From Plicaturopsis crispa FD-325 SS-3 (taxonomy: Eukaryota > Basidiomycota > Agaricomycetes > Amylocorticiales > Amylocorticiaceae): a stretch of DNA of 64,000 bases. The stretch covers positions 668,725 to 732,724 of the forward strand of contig KN832560.1 in assembly GCA_000827205.1 (NCBI GenBank). The letters run 5' to 3'. The position numbers were made by a program, and so were the translations under genes. Below the pieces are notes generated by a model. It did not search any database and was not told the DNA's origin. It saw nothing but the letters and a program-made list of their open reading frames with translations. Of this stretch, positions 1 to 12,013 are shown one piece after another; position 1 is the first letter of the stretch; every line of letters starts with the position of its first letter.

Positions 1-1534
1 GCTATTCCATGGGGAGAAGCACCACTCCCACCTCGACCTAGCGGCTCTGTACCTTTCGAAGGCATCGCCCGTGAGGCGCGATACAGTGTTCTGTTCAAAG
101 GAATGGAACGTTTTGGGGCGAGTTCCATTGCCTTCGGGCATCACGCAGACGACCAGGTAGAAACCTCTTTGATGCGGCTTGCCAGAGGTACGACCGAGCT
201 GGGTGCCGGAGGCATGAGACGGATTCGGAGGTGGGGAATGGGGACTGGCCGTGGGCCGGAAGACCTTGGCTGGACTGGGTACGCAGGCATGAACAAATGG
301 ATACTACGCCCAATGCTGTCATTCAGTAAGGTGAGGCGTGCAGCCCTCTATTCCTGTTCGATATCTTATGTCGCAGGATAGGATCCTCGCGACCTGTGAT
401 GAACACCGTCTGGAATATGTTACCGACCAGACGAATTTCCAGCCGGAGCTAACTCTTCGCAACGCAGTGCGTCATATGCTTTCCGGAAAGGATCTTTCTA
501 GGAATGGAAATGAGGTGCGTTGGACGAAGTCTTGTGTCCTTATATGCTGACCCCAATACGTGTGTATCAGCCGCCTCTGCCTAACACACTGCCGGATGAG
601 ATTGCGGAGCAGTTACGGGGTATCAGAAAAGCTACTCAAGATGTTCTACATCTCGACGTCTCAGGCGGTCGAGAAAAGCTTCGAAACGCCGTGGGGAATC
701 TTTCAAATGGTGTAGAGGAGATTGAAGACGAAGGTACACCCTCTCCCTTTTCTGTCCTCGTACCTCAGCTTAACATTCATCTCCTTTTTAGCTACTCACC
801 ACCTCGAGAGCCATGCCCTACCATCTCCGCCTGGCACTTTCTTATTATCCGGAAATGGCCTATTGAACATACACGACGAAACTGTGCGCTCAGCCATGAT
901 CCTGCGCATCCTACGTTACTGTTCGTTTTATCCATGGGGCTCGCTGCGGGCAGACGGAAACCGCCGTAGAAAGATGATTGACCGCATCGTCGAGACTGTA
1001 TGGGCACCTGATCCCTTCGAGACCCATGCTACCCCATTCGTCGCCGGGAGCGGCGTTCTTTGGACGCCAGTAGGGATCGAGGGGAAGCGCATCCTTTTCC
1101 CTGAGGCTATCCGGAGCCGCGGAACCAAACCCACACACCACGCCTGGCTCGCCTCGAGACAGTTTCCTTTCAGGCATCGCAACGGAGAGATGGAACGCTC
1201 GCTGTCTATGGACGTAACCGATGCGGTGCTCGATGCGCACAGCGGGGAGAACGTCGATGTCATGTGGGACAGCCGGTTCCTTGTGACATTCAAGACGGAT
1301 ATGATGCCCTCCTCGATACGAACTGCGCTCCAGAATGGCACCAGCACCATCGACGTCTCGCCTCATACGCGATGGATCTGGCCACTAGTGTCGTTGAAGA
1401 ACGTCGGTGATTTGGACGAACTCCCTGGCCACCAACTTGCAGCGTACTCAGGAGAGGAAGACAATTCGTCTGAGCTGGCCGTTGCACTACCGTGGATCGA
1501 CATAAAGTGGATACGAATCCTGGACGCTACATGA
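1..1534 (+). CDS. tRNA(Ile)-lysidine synthetase-like protein, 5' end outside window
   Basis: This is the 3' part of a PP-loop ATPase gene of the TilS family, which in bacteria and organelles modifies the wobble cytidine of tRNA-Ile(CAU) to lysidine. The spliced frame contains [18 protein letters not shown] (about 120-175), the histidine/aspartate-rich signature that follows the ATP P-loop in TilS, and later LTLRNAVRH, matching the family's conserved LRN segment. I read introns at 331-376, 515-570 and 734-791, each with GT..AG ends that keep the frame open; the last exon runs to a TGA at 1532-1534. The P-loop (SGGxDS) should lie upstream of base 1. In fungi such a protein would most likely act in mitochondria, but the targeting region is not visible. 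Family assignment is firm; exact substrate is inference. Confidence 0.85.
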
Positions 1535-1572
1535 CGTTGTACATATGTGCAGGTCAAAAATTCCAGTTAAAA

Positions 1573-2884
1573 TTACAAGACAGCTTTCCCTGCACGACGC
1601 CCCTCGTCGACCGGTAGTACATCGTTTAGGAAGTTCTCTATAACATCATTCCATATCTGAATGTCGAAGTACTCCCACCAGGCGTGCCCGAAATCGAGGT
1701 TGGGGAGACCGTATCCAGTGTCTTCTCGAACGCCGAGTAGGACAGCGTGCGGGATAAGTCGAGTGAATTCTTCCCCGCGAGAAAATGGTACGACGGTGTC
1801 GCGTTTGCCGTGTATAACTAGAACACGAGTTGTTCGAGGGATTTGTGCGTGCAGAGCGCCCAAATCGAATTTTGCCATCTACGAAAAGGTAACGGTGACA
1901 TTGGAAGATGAATGGATGGTCTGATGACTTACAGCGGATTTTTGTTTGGCTAGAAAAAGTGGTCAGAGATCATGTCTACACACTAGACACTGGACACTAC
2001 TCACCTATCGTGTGCATTGGCCTATTGTCGGGTAAGCTTCAGCTCAAAAAACCTCGTATGGATGGTGCAGAGTGGCCTACCGTTTTGCGATGTAGCGAGA
2101 GATCCACCAACGCCGCCTGGGCTGGTTGGCCGCGTCTGCAAGCCACTCAGTATCGAAGAATGATTCTACTATCGGTTTCATAATGGCAATCTTCTCAGCG
2201 TCTGTCTGCGGAGCGGGAGCGTTCGTAGCAATTTTCAGACCGCCCCTTGGCTGCCCCGCGCCCGCAGGGCGCAATGGTGAGCCCAGGGTCGCAGTTAGAA
2301 TCAAATGCGAGATGCGGAACGGCAAGTTCACGGGTCGCTCGGGATGGTAGGGCATAACAGCCAATTGCTGCACAATGGTACCTATGATTCCAACAATGAG
2401 ATGCAAATTATTGAGCCCAGCGCAAGACAACTTACCACCCATGGACCAGCCACAAATTGCGACTTCCTCCCATTTCAGAGAGGCGATGAGAAATACCAGG
2501 TCTTTCGCTAGAGACTCCAATGAAATTTCATCGTCTCCCGAGGGCGTAGAGTAGGCAGAGTCGCCTATCCCCCTTCAAGAGGCGTTGAGCACGTGCCACG
2601 TGTCGACAGAAGTCCAAGATAAGTGCACACCTATGATCGTAGAGCAAAACTTCCCGACAAAAATGTGAGATATATAGCACGATATGAGAAGGACACGTAC
2701 TCGGTCGCTGGCGACTGAGAGCAGAGCTCAGCCTGTCCCAGTCATTTCTCCGCGAGGTCATTCCGCACACGAGAACGAGCGGAACAGCACGACCTATATG
2801 CTGCGAGCCCAAGACCTCGTAGGCTAGCTTGGCTCCGTCCGGTAAGCTGACAGTTGAATACACAGGTTCAGCGATGTCTTCCAT
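1573..2884 (-). CDS. alpha/beta hydrolase, tandem copy A
   Basis: A multi-exon gene for an alpha/beta-hydrolase-fold protein of roughly 300 residues. Visible parts in order are an N-terminal LPDGAKLAYEVLG strand, an oxyanion-hole region (LVLVCGMTSRRNDW), VLLYDHR, the nucleophile elbow GWSMGG ending at a GTAAGT donor, the acid in VIHGKRDTVVPFSRG, and the likely catalytic histidine in LDFGHAWWEYF. All three triad positions are present, so the enzyme looks intact. I chose the MEDIAEP start (2884) because it aligns with the start of copy B; an in-frame ATG lies five codons upstream. Such proteins in fungi are usually esterase, lipase or epoxide-hydrolase-like; the substrate cannot be read from sequence. 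The stop is TAA at 1573-1575. Its close paralogue lies directly downstream on the plus map (3334-4649). Confidence 0.8.
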
Positions 2885-3226
2885 GTTGTGAGAGTGCAAC
2901 TAAAGGTGAATGCTGCAACGTTGTGATTGTAATTTCTGGAGGTGGTGGGAGTTAAATGAAAGGGGATCAGCAAGATATTTACCTGTTGTTTGCAAATAGG
3001 CCGGCAACCGGGCAAGTGCTCCCGTGTGCCTGTTTTCAAACTGGAAGTTGGACCAGATGTAGTTGAACAGAGTTGGACGGGCTGGATGGACGCCCATAGC
3101 ACATAGCTCTGCCGGAAGTAAAGCTGTGAGAACAGGAAAAGATTACCGGGCTAATGACGAAGATGATGATTTTGTCCGCGGTATTCAAATAGACATAAGT
3201 GGGAGCGTATCTAGGCACGTCCCTCC

Positions 3227-3325
3227 TTAATCAGTAAACTTGAAACTATGGCTGCTCAGCGCTCATCTGGAAACGTATCAGATTAGAGTTGCGACCTAGA
3301 GCTATGGACTGCATGTTGAACTTAC
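3227..3325 (-). pseudogene. Fossil last exon and intron of the SRP40-like gene
   Basis: Between the hydrolase copies, reading the minus strand, lies an orphan GTAAG donor (plus 3321-3325), an intron-like stretch, a CAG acceptor (3267-3269) and an exon beginning ATGAGC at 3266. It aligns with the real terminal exon of the SRP40-like gene at 4997-5029. A roughly 7-bp insertion after ATGAGC creates a shifted frame with an early TAG, and the original TAG stop has become TAA. It has no upstream exons to splice to, so it is a duplication relic and not an expressed exon. Confidence 0.8.
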
Positions 3326-3330
3326 CGTTA

Positions 3331-5090
3331 AAATTACAAGACAGCTTTCCCTGCACGACGCCTCTTGTCCCCCGGTAGTACGTCGTTTAGGAAGTTCTCT
3401 ATAGCATCATTCCATATCTGGATGTCGAAGTATTCCCACCAGGCATGCCCGAAATCGAGGTTGGGGAGACCGTATCCAGTGTCTTTTCGGATGCCGAGTA
3501 GGATAACATGCGGAATAAGTCGAGTGAGCTCTTCCCCGCGAGAAAATGGCACAACGGCGTCGCGTTTGCCATGTATCACTAGAACCCGAGTTGCTCGAGG
3601 GATCCGTGCGTGCAGACCACCCAAATCGAATTTTGCCGTCTACGAAAAGGCAACGTTGACATTGGTAGATGTATGGATAGTTAAATAAGACTTACAGCGG
3701 CTTTTTGTTTCGCTAAAAAGCGAGTTAGAGATCATGTCTATACGCTAGACACTGGACACCACTCACCTATCGTGTGCATTGGCCTATTGTCGGGCAAGCT
3801 TAAGCTTAGACAACCTCGCATGGATGGCGTTGTGGCCTACCTTTTTGCGATGTAACGCGTAATCCACCAACGCCTTCTGGGCTGGTTGGCCGCGTCTGCA
3901 AGCCACTCGGTATCGAAAAATGATTCTGCTATCGGTTTCATAATGGCAATCTTCTGAGCGTCCGTATGCGGAGGGGGAGCGTCCATGGCAATTTGCAGAC
4001 CGGTCCTAGGCTGCCCCGCACCCGCAGGGCGCAATGGCGAGCCCAGGGTCGCAGTCAGAATCAAATGCGAGATACGGAACGGCAAGTTCACGGGTCGCTC
4101 GGGATGGTAAGGCAGAAGAGCCAATTGCTGCACAATGATACCTATACATTTCAATGGATGAGATGCAATTCATCGAGACCAGTGCAAGACATCTTTACCG
4201 CCCATAGACCATCCACAAATTGCGACTTCCTTCCATTTCAGAGAGCCAATGAGAAATACGAGGTCTTTCGCCAGAGACTCCATGGAAACTTCGTCGTCTC
4301 CTGAGGGCGTAGAATAGGTGGAGTCACCCATCCCCCTTCAAGAGGAGATGAGCATATGCCGCAAGCTTGCGTCGACAGAAGGAATAAGTGCACACCTATG
4401 ATCATAGAGCAAAACTTCCAGCCGAAGATGTGAGAGAGATACCATGGAGTGAGATGTACACTTACTCGGTCGCTGGCGACTTAGAGCAGAGCTCAGCCTG
4501 TCCCAGTCGTTTCTCCTCGAGGTCATTCCGCACACAAGAACGAGCGGAACCGCACAACCTATATGCTCTGAGCCCAGGACCTGGTAGGCGAGTTTGGCTC
4601 CATCCGGTAAGCTGACATTCGAATACACAGGTTCGACGATATCTGCCATATTGCGAAATTGCCACTGAACGTCGAAGGTCGCAACGTTGCAACCGTGGAG
4701 GAAGATTGCTGGAGGTGGTGGGAGTTAGATGAGAAGGACTCCGCAAGTTATACCTGTCGCCTATAGATAGGCCGGCAACCAGTCATGTGTTCCCATATGC
4801 CAATTTTGCACCTGGAAGTTTAAGCTGGGCGGGACCCAGCTAGGACAGTTTGGACGGGATGGATAGAGCGCACGCCACAAGGTTCTGTCGGAAGCAAAGT
4901 TGTGAGAATGAAATCGAGATTATAGGACTAAGATGATGATTTGGTCCGCGGTATTCCAACAGAGATAAGTAGAAACGTATCTAGGCACGTTCCTCTCTAA
5001 TCAGTAAACTTAAAACTATGGCTGCTCATCTAGAGACGTATCAGGTTAGAGCTGCGACTAGAACTAAAATGTACATCGAACTTACCGTTA
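3331..5090. repeat. Tandem duplication, unit 2 (hydrolase copy B)
   Basis: Second direct repeat, matching 1566-3329 over about 1.76 kb. The junction with unit 1 is at 3326-3330, where only gtta is shared between the two breakpoints, so the event fits microhomology-mediated or unequal joining. The far end (cttaccgtta, 5081-5090) is the genuine last-intron donor of the SRP40-like gene, which places unit 2 next to the ancestral flank. Confidence 0.9.
3334..4649 (-). CDS. alpha/beta hydrolase, tandem copy B
   Basis: Paralogue of the gene at 1573-2884, with the same exon plan and the same recognisable parts: LPDGAKLAYQVLG, VCGMTSRRNDW, VLLYDHR, GWSMGG, IHGKRDAVVPFSRG and FGHAWWEYF. The catalytic serine, aspartate and histidine positions are all kept. 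Differences are scattered substitutions, including a splice donor after GWSMGG that reads GTAAAG where copy A has GTAAGT. The start is at 4649 (MADIVEP) and the TAA stop at 3334-3336. The upstream region of this copy also contains the live last exon of the SRP40-like gene, so the two genes nearly touch tail to head on the same strand. Substrate is unknown; I see no evidence that either copy is dead. Confidence 0.78.
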
Positions 5091-6755
5091 TCTCTCCGCC
5101 CTTATAACTTCCTCGTTTCTTCTTGTTCTTCTCCTTCCTGAAACCAGCCCCGCGCGTGACGATGAGGTCGCGATGTGCGCGCTCCCCGTAGTCGTTGCTT
5201 GGCCCAACCTGTCATGGCATTGTTCAGTCAATGAATCACGAAGACGGAAGGAGGACACCAACTCTTGCTTCGTATCTGTTGTCTTGTATCGCTTGTTCAA
5301 GCACCGCGTCCGGCTTGATCCTCTGGAAAGGCGTATTCGTCTTCCGTGCCGGTTTCCCATTCTCCCCCCGTATGCGCCCAGTGGAAGTAGAACCGGACAG
5401 TCCTTGCGGCGTGGAATCTTCTCGGGCGGTGCTAGTGACAGCAGTCGTCACGGCTGCGCCACTCTCGGAGGTGCGACGCTTTTTCGTGACTTTGGTCTCC
5501 TCGGCTGCTACCTCGGGGGTAGAAGCTGACGACGATGAAGCGGGTGTCGATGCGGCCTCTTTGGCAACCTTGACGTCCGAACCTGAGTCCGAGTCTGAAT
5601 CCGAAGAATCTGACGAGGAGGAAGAGCTGGAGCTGGAGCTTGCAGCCTTTTTCGATTTCTTCGTTGTCTTCACTATCTTCGCGGTCTTCTTTGCTACTAC
5701 CGGCGCCTCGTCTTCACTCGAGTCCGACGATGAATCGCTGCTTTTGTCCTTGACCTTGTCATCGTCTGAGCTGTCATCTGAACTGTCGTCCGAGCTGGAA
5801 GAGCTCTCGGCGTCGTGCTTGCTCTCCGAGGATAAGGTTCTACTTGAGCTACGTCCGGATGGTGCAGGCTCCGGAATTTTGTTGTCCACAGGTTTGGCGG
5901 TGGTTTTGGCTTTTGTTTTCGGTGCCACCTTTTTGGAAGGTTTCGTACTACTGGCGTCTGTATCAAGTTTCTTGAGCAGATATGCTACGTCGATCAAATG
6001 TATCATACCTGATTCTGAGTCAGAGTCACTCGAGCTGGAGCTATCATCTGAAGATGACGCTGCAGGATCTCGGAATCAGCGTCATTAACACAGAAACAGC
6101 AAGGCACTCACAGTCCGAGTCAGACTTTGTTTTCAAGGCTTTTTGGGGGGCTGATTTGGTCGTCTTAACGGTGGCCTTTGTTTTCTTCTTAGGCTCGTCG
6201 GAAGAATCTGAATCCGAGCTCGAGCTATCGGAGGAGTCGGAGGATGACGAGGCGACAGTGGACTTGGCCTTCTTCTTCTTCTCCTTGGGAGGCGGAGCCG
6301 TGCTAGCAGCATCGCTCGAGTCAGAGTCCGAGGATGACGCTAAGGAAGGACACAAACGAAAAGATTGAATAAAATTGTTCGACAAACGCAAGGCAACGTC
6401 CACTCACAATCCGAATCCGAATCTGAACTCGAATCGCTGCTAACTAAATGCCTCAGATACACGTCGAGAATCCACATAAAAACGCGACGTACGAAGAATC
6501 GGGCGAAGCCTTCTTCTCAGTCGTTAGTAGTTTCCACTGCTTGATGATTTCGTCCAGCTGGGGCCCATCCGTCGCTACATCATCTTTTAGAACAAGGGTG
6601 TCTTTGACGGACTTCTTCAATGCCTGTGCTGCCTTTTGGTGGGAGTGTTTCGTTAGGAAGGCATGGATTAGAGTGTAAGTGGCTATAAAGCGGCGAGGGT
6701 CAGCATCGCGTTATAGATCCCATTCCGTTAACGCACTTGCAAGGTTTCCGTCCAT
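4997..6755 (-). CDS. SRP40: SRP40/NOLC1 (Nopp140)-type nucleolar phosphoprotein
   Basis: The family chaperones snoRNPs and Pol I factors in the nucleolus. My spliced model (minus strand) is 6755-6737, 6682-6493, 6436-6408, 6339-6112, 6059-6009, 5957-5263, 5208-5086 and 5029-4997. It gives an N-terminal LisH motif (YTLIHAFLTKHSHQKAA), a long middle of alternating acidic serine tracts (SSSDSDSSD type, casein-kinase-II-like) and Lys/Pro/Ala stretches, and the conserved SRP40 C-terminal domain (TPFQRIKPD, NRYEAR, NDYGERAHRDLIVTRGAGF, KKKRGSYKGGEIT). A 33-nt terminal exon encodes MSSHSFKFTD, the usual family ending. The acceptor of exon 3 is a TAGCAG doublet, so one serine may be optional. Plus-strand reading frames across this gene are low-complexity shadows. 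Confidence 0.9.
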
Positions 6756-6925
6756 AATGTTATGCGCCCGCCACTCTACGACGACGAGATATAGATAGAA
6801 ATGTGAGGGTGAAGAGATGAAAAGACCTTTTGTTCCGCAGACGAGAGGAACGGAAGTGAAATATTTTGTAAAATGAAACCCGGAAGTCGGAGATCGGACC
6901 AGACACGACGCGCTCCCGAACCACG
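6756..6925. promoter_or_regulatory. Shared divergent promoter region, SRP40-like / RIB4
   Basis: Only 170 bp separate the two start codons, which point away from each other, so both core promoters and 5' leaders must lie here. The region contains tatagatagaaatgtg and stretches of alternating purines and pyrimidines, but I cannot name a specific factor site. Use as a bidirectional promoter is an inference from spacing. Confidence 0.6.
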
Positions 6926-7631
<706 letters not shown>

Positions 7632-8058
7632 ACTGGATTGTCACAAAACCAAAGTGTACCAATACTCCTCGATGAAAACCTGTCTCGTGTTCGTGTATGA
7701 AGCTACAGCAATACAGTAACACTAACAGTTATACGGATCGTGGCGGAGGTAGCAGGCTGCACCCCGCTCGGGGACGGAAGTGCATCTTTGCAACCGTCCG
7801 AGGGAACGCGTGAACTGCTCGCACATCTGCACATGTACAGTGCACGCCGTCATTTCTATGCTTGAACAAAGTCTACAATGTGGAACTACAGGCCCATAAC
7901 TATATCTTAAACTATCATCGGCTTGCTTCCTACCCTTAGCCTCCTCGGATCTTCGTTATAGCCGCGCACCAAGTCAGTGCCAAGCGTCGACTTGCAATAC
8001 TCGCCCCAGACTTGGCGGTACCCAGCAGGCATATATAGCTCAATCTAACCTGTCCGCC
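7632..8058. other. Intergenic region RIB4 / GTR1
   Basis: It holds the RIB4 3' UTR and the GTR1 promoter. I see no extra gene, repeat or RNA in it; a short minus-strand reading frame over 7936-8211 has no family signature and overlaps GTR1 exons. Confidence 0.6.
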
Positions 8059-9198
8059 ATGAAGAAAAAGGTGAGCACATGCAAATCCTAGACTATGGTG
8101 TTTTTCTGACTGACAAGACACCAAGGTTCTCCTCATGGGCGCTTCGGGGAGCGGAAAGACGTCGATGCGGTCCCTCATATTGTGCGTGTTCCGTCCTGTC
8201 TTTACATGCATGTCAAGCTGACACTGTGCTTCTGCCGCAGTTCCAACAACCCGGCCTCCCTGACCTCCCGCCTAGGAGCTACCATCGACGTAGAACAAAA
8301 CCATGTCCGTTTCCTGGGGGACCTCATCCTCAACCTCTGGGACTGCGGAGGGCAGGACGCCTTCATGGACTCGTACCTGTCCACGCAGCGCTCAACCATA
8401 TTCCAGCACGTCGGCGTTTTGATCTACGTCTTCGACGTCGAGTCGCGCGATGGCAAGGACATGGTGTACTACCGCGACTGTCTCGACGGGCTGCAGCAGT
8501 TCAGTCCCACTGCTAGTGTGTTTCTGCTCGTGCACAAGATGGACCTCGTGCGGGAACCACGGTTAGCAACGTTCGAGAAAAAGAAGGAAGAGCTCCAGAG
8601 CTCGAGTGGCGAGTCGGAGGTTACCGTCTTTGGGACGAGTATCTACGACGAAAGTCTGTATAGGGTATGTTGCATCCCCGCCGAAGTCTCCCGCCGTCTG
8701 TACTCACCTATCCGGTAGGCGTGGTCCAGGATTGTGCACACCCTCATCCCGAACGCAGCGGTCCTCTCGCGGCATCTATCTACCTTCGCAGAGGCCTGCA
8801 GCGCGACCGAAGTAATTCTCTTCGAGCGGACGACCTTCCTCGTCATCGCCACCTCTGCGCCCCCTACACCTGAGCACAATCTCGACCAGACACGGTACGA
8901 GCGCACGTCAGAGCTCGTTAAAGCTTTCAAGCATTCGTGCTCGCGGGTAAGAGAGGAGTTCCACTCTTTAGAGCTTGAGCTCTCCGATTTTACCGCGGTT
9001 TTGGATGAAATGACAAGAAACACATATGTCTTGGTGATCGTTCACGATCCTACGATAGGTGCGCTTGTCAATTTGCATGGAGCGAGACAGCAATCTAAAT
9101 TTCTTCTTACTGGAACAGAAACGGCCGGGCTGAAGATAAATATTCGGATGGCACGACGGAAGTTCGAGGAATTACAAGGCGACACTTTGACCATCTAA
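8059..9198 (+). CDS. GTR1: Rag-type GTPase, Gtr1/RagA
   Basis: A Rag-family GTPase that forms a heterodimer with Gtr2/RagC on the vacuole and signals amino-acid sufficiency to TORC1. Exons are 8059-8070, 8126-8181, 8241-8664 and 8719-9198. The first exon encodes only MKKK and is joined to VLLMGASGSGKTSMRSLIF (G1 loop). Then come GATIDVEQNHVRF (switch I), LWDCGGQDAF (G3/switch II), LVHKMDL (G4, Rag-specific form) and the C-terminal roadblock-like domain ending in FEELQGDTLTI. Length is about 324 residues, as expected. The ATG at 8059 lies in a good context and the short first exon matches the family's basic N terminus. Confidence 0.93.
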
Positions 9199-9656
9199 AC
9201 CATGAATCTACTCCCCCACGACACTCCGACCTTCTTTCGACGCCTACCTCAACTATTCTCTCGGCTCGCGCATAGCTTGCCCTCCTCCAATGGCTGTATG
9301 CTTGTATATTTTTATAAGTACTGTTTTATAATGATCCTGCGATATTCTAACCGCAAGACCCAGTGGTGCTTCGCTTTGAGTTAGACCTCCGTATATTGAG
9401 TGATATATAAGTTACACGACTTGAGGCCAAAGGTATTCTAAACGAGTGTACGTTTACCAAGTAAACAGTGCCGAAAACGGCGGAGGGGGATGAGAGAAGG
9501 CGGGTAAAGGGGATGGGAATGGGTGCACAACATGTTCGTGAATGTAGGTCAAGATCGACAAGACAAACTTAGCGCACAGACCGGAAGAAAAGCAGGACTA
9601 ACCAGAGATTTTGTATATCTCTCTGTCAGTTAGATGATGCCTTCTCAAATCAAAAT
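9199..9656. other. Convergent 3' intergenic region
   Basis: It lies between the GTR1 stop and the VCX1-like stop, genes that converge here. It contains AT-rich 3'-UTR-like sequence (tatatttttataagtactg near 9305). No gene or repeat is recognised. Confidence 0.6.
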
Positions 9657-11848
9657 TTAGGACACCCAGACTAGCAGGACAGGTCAATTAGCAAGAATAG
9701 ACGGCGAAGAAAAGAAAAACAACGTACACGCAAGCGCGATGATCAAGTACAGGGTGACAAGCCTAAGAGTTCAGAGAGACATTAGACTTGGGCTTGCGAC
9801 GTCTCATAGCGTATGAGAACTTACATCAGACCCTCCATATAGTTGGACTTTCCATCTCTGCGAGTGGCGACCGTGGTGAATAGAAGGGCATACGAACGAA
9901 TGAGAAAGCACATACTGGATTAGAACATTGACAAGCAGCACAGACACAAAGAGGACGATCGTTTCGAAGTCGGCGAAGAAGAGCGTCAACTCGTGGCCAG
10001 AACTGTATGGCATGCGTTAGTTATCAACGAGCAGAACGCTGAAGTAGCGATATGTGACTGACATCCAGCCGACGATAACCAGCAGCGGGATGACAAAAGA
10101 CGCGATTTGCTAGAAACCCATCATTATCAGATAAGCAGCTCGCACTCGAGGCGCTGGCATACGCACGATGGAACTTCCAACGCAGATACCGATCGTAAGC
10201 TCCATTTTGTTTTTCATGGCCATCCAGACCGATGTAACATGCTCAGCCGCATTTGCCTAAAATCGAAGTGTTCAAGATATTTGCAACAAGGGATGACGTT
10301 ATGCTATCAGACTCACAACAATAGGCAAGAGAATTAAACCGATGAATGGTTTAGGGATATGGTATCGCTCGGCGGTTTCTTCGATAGATGCAACCACTGT
10401 AAAAGGAGAGCAAGATTCAGCTGCTAAGTTGCAGGACCGGTGAGTGCAAGGATATTACGATAGTCAGCGCAGAAAGATGTCAGTACTGTCACAAATAGTA
10501 GCCTGTGTGGTCCATGAGCAGTGCAAAACAGAAAAAAACGCAACGGAGTACTCACGCAGCTCCCGCTGAAACAGTGCTCATGTCCGCTTCAACTTCTTCC
10601 TCGTCACCCTCGGCAACGAACAGATAATTATGCGTTTTCAACTGTGAAACTCGTCTGTAAATAATGTCCTGACACATCGGATGATATCAAACGTTACCTG
10701 GAATACAAGGTACGCGACATATACGAATAAAAGTAAAATGGCGGTGCCCCTAGAGATTGCGAGCAGACCAGCAGCGTCATCTAGATCATCTGCTGTGCCC
10801 GTCACAAGAGAGGATACAAGGTTTGCGGCCTTTTGGTGGGCCTCCTCATTGAGCTTGGTGCTGTGGTATGCGGCAGGGATGACCAAAGCTATTATTGTGA
10901 ATGAACATGGTTGCGCAGTCTGTCATGTCGGGAAGACTCACTGATGCAGGCCAAGGTCATCAACTGAACCATGCGCCGTGAGGAACCATCGATCCACAAT
11001 AAACACGACAATTACTTACCGAACTCGAACTATAGAAAGTCTTGTCAGTGGTCAAAACTATTGGAGAGAGGGGACACGACTTACGCTTGGGCGGCTGTGA
11101 CCTGGAAGTTACTTTCACGATATTTGAATCCGGCTGAATTAGAGACGTTGTGAAGAATTGAACAACGCGTATGCGATTAATTGCTTACCTGCGAGGAAAG
11201 AGCAGCCCAGAACAAGGAGTATGTTGGACAGAATAGAGCCAAGCATCTACACGTGTTTTCGTGCGTCAGTGTTGCGTCAGGAAAGTCATCATGACCGCAC
11301 GCACGGAGGTTTGAACGATCCGCAGTTCCCCTACGAGCGGAATGTCGTCAGCATCGCGCGGAGAAAATGCAAGGCATCATGCCACGAACCTTGCAGTAAC
11401 GCAGCAATACCAACAATGATCTCAACGGCATTCCCGAAGGACGCGTTGAGTAGACCAGAGAGAGTCTGTCCAAGCTTCAGGGACATCTGTTCGGTGGCCT
11501 CGCCCAGAAGCTGAACAAACGGAGATGTCGCGTCAGTACGTGGCACCGTTTTCCGCGCTGTCGGAAATTATGGCGCACCTTTGCCAGCGGCATGATCGCG
11601 ATGAAGCTGAACGAGAACCGTAGGGCAGCATCCCAGTTCAAATGGTGCGAGATGATGGAGAGGGGTACGAAGACGAGGAGGATATTTATCCAACCTGTGA
11701 ACCAGAAGTATTTCCATGAAGCTAAAAAGGATGGCTCCCCCTCTCCTTTCAGGAGCTTGATAGCGCGTTTTGCAAAGGGAGGTTTCGTTGGAACGCTGCC
11801 GTTCCCGTTCTCGAGGAGTGGTGTTCTATCCGAGGGTGTTCGAGACAT
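9657..11848 (-). CDS. VCX1: Vacuolar Ca2+/H+ exchanger, VCX1/CAX type
   Basis: A cation/proton antiporter that loads Ca2+ into the vacuole. The start MSRTPSDRTPLLENG is at 11848. The N-terminal cytosolic tail is followed by membrane segments (WINILLVFVPLSIISHHLNW, AALRFSFSFIAIMPLAK). Repeat c-1 is LNASFGNAVEIIVGIAALLQG and repeat c-2 is ANAAEHVTSVWMAMKNKMELTIGI, both with the conserved GNA(V/A)E pattern; the c-1 helix carries the acid that binds Ca2+. The C terminus reads DGKSNYMEGLM, then LVTLYLIIALAFWVS and stop, rebuilt over introns at 9671-9727 and 9763-9824. About ten short introns are present; I did not fix every boundary. The gene looks intact, with roughly 400 residues. Confidence 0.9.
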
Positions 11849-12013
11849 GATAAAGTTGAAGAGATGAAAGGAGTGAAGCAAGACTTATCAAAGACTTATG
11901 GCGACTATAAACTTGGCCGTGGAGACTTGGCATTTACTGATGTACAGCCCTGGCCGCCGCCGCGGCGCTCCTGTAGATTCGCGGACACGTGGGCCGCTCG
12001 TTTTAGTTTGTTT

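Larger units (their letters stand above)
1566..3329. repeat. Tandem duplication, unit 1 (hydrolase copy A)
   Basis: First of two direct repeats of about 1.76 kb. Homology starts at gttaaaattacaag (1566) and ends at cttaccgtta (to about 3330). It covers one complete alpha/beta-hydrolase gene with its introns, its upstream region, and a decayed copy of the last exon of the neighbouring nucleolar-protein gene. Coding, intron and intergenic parts all remain alignable, so the copy arose by DNA duplication, not by retroposition. Confidence 0.9.

Noticed and set aside
5195-6368. Long plus-strand frames opposite the SRP40-like gene (297 and 128 codons)
   Set aside because: They translate Ser/Glu-rich and Leu-rich low-complexity antisense of acidic serine tracts and contain no family motif; the minus-strand model has LisH and SRP40 C-terminal domains.
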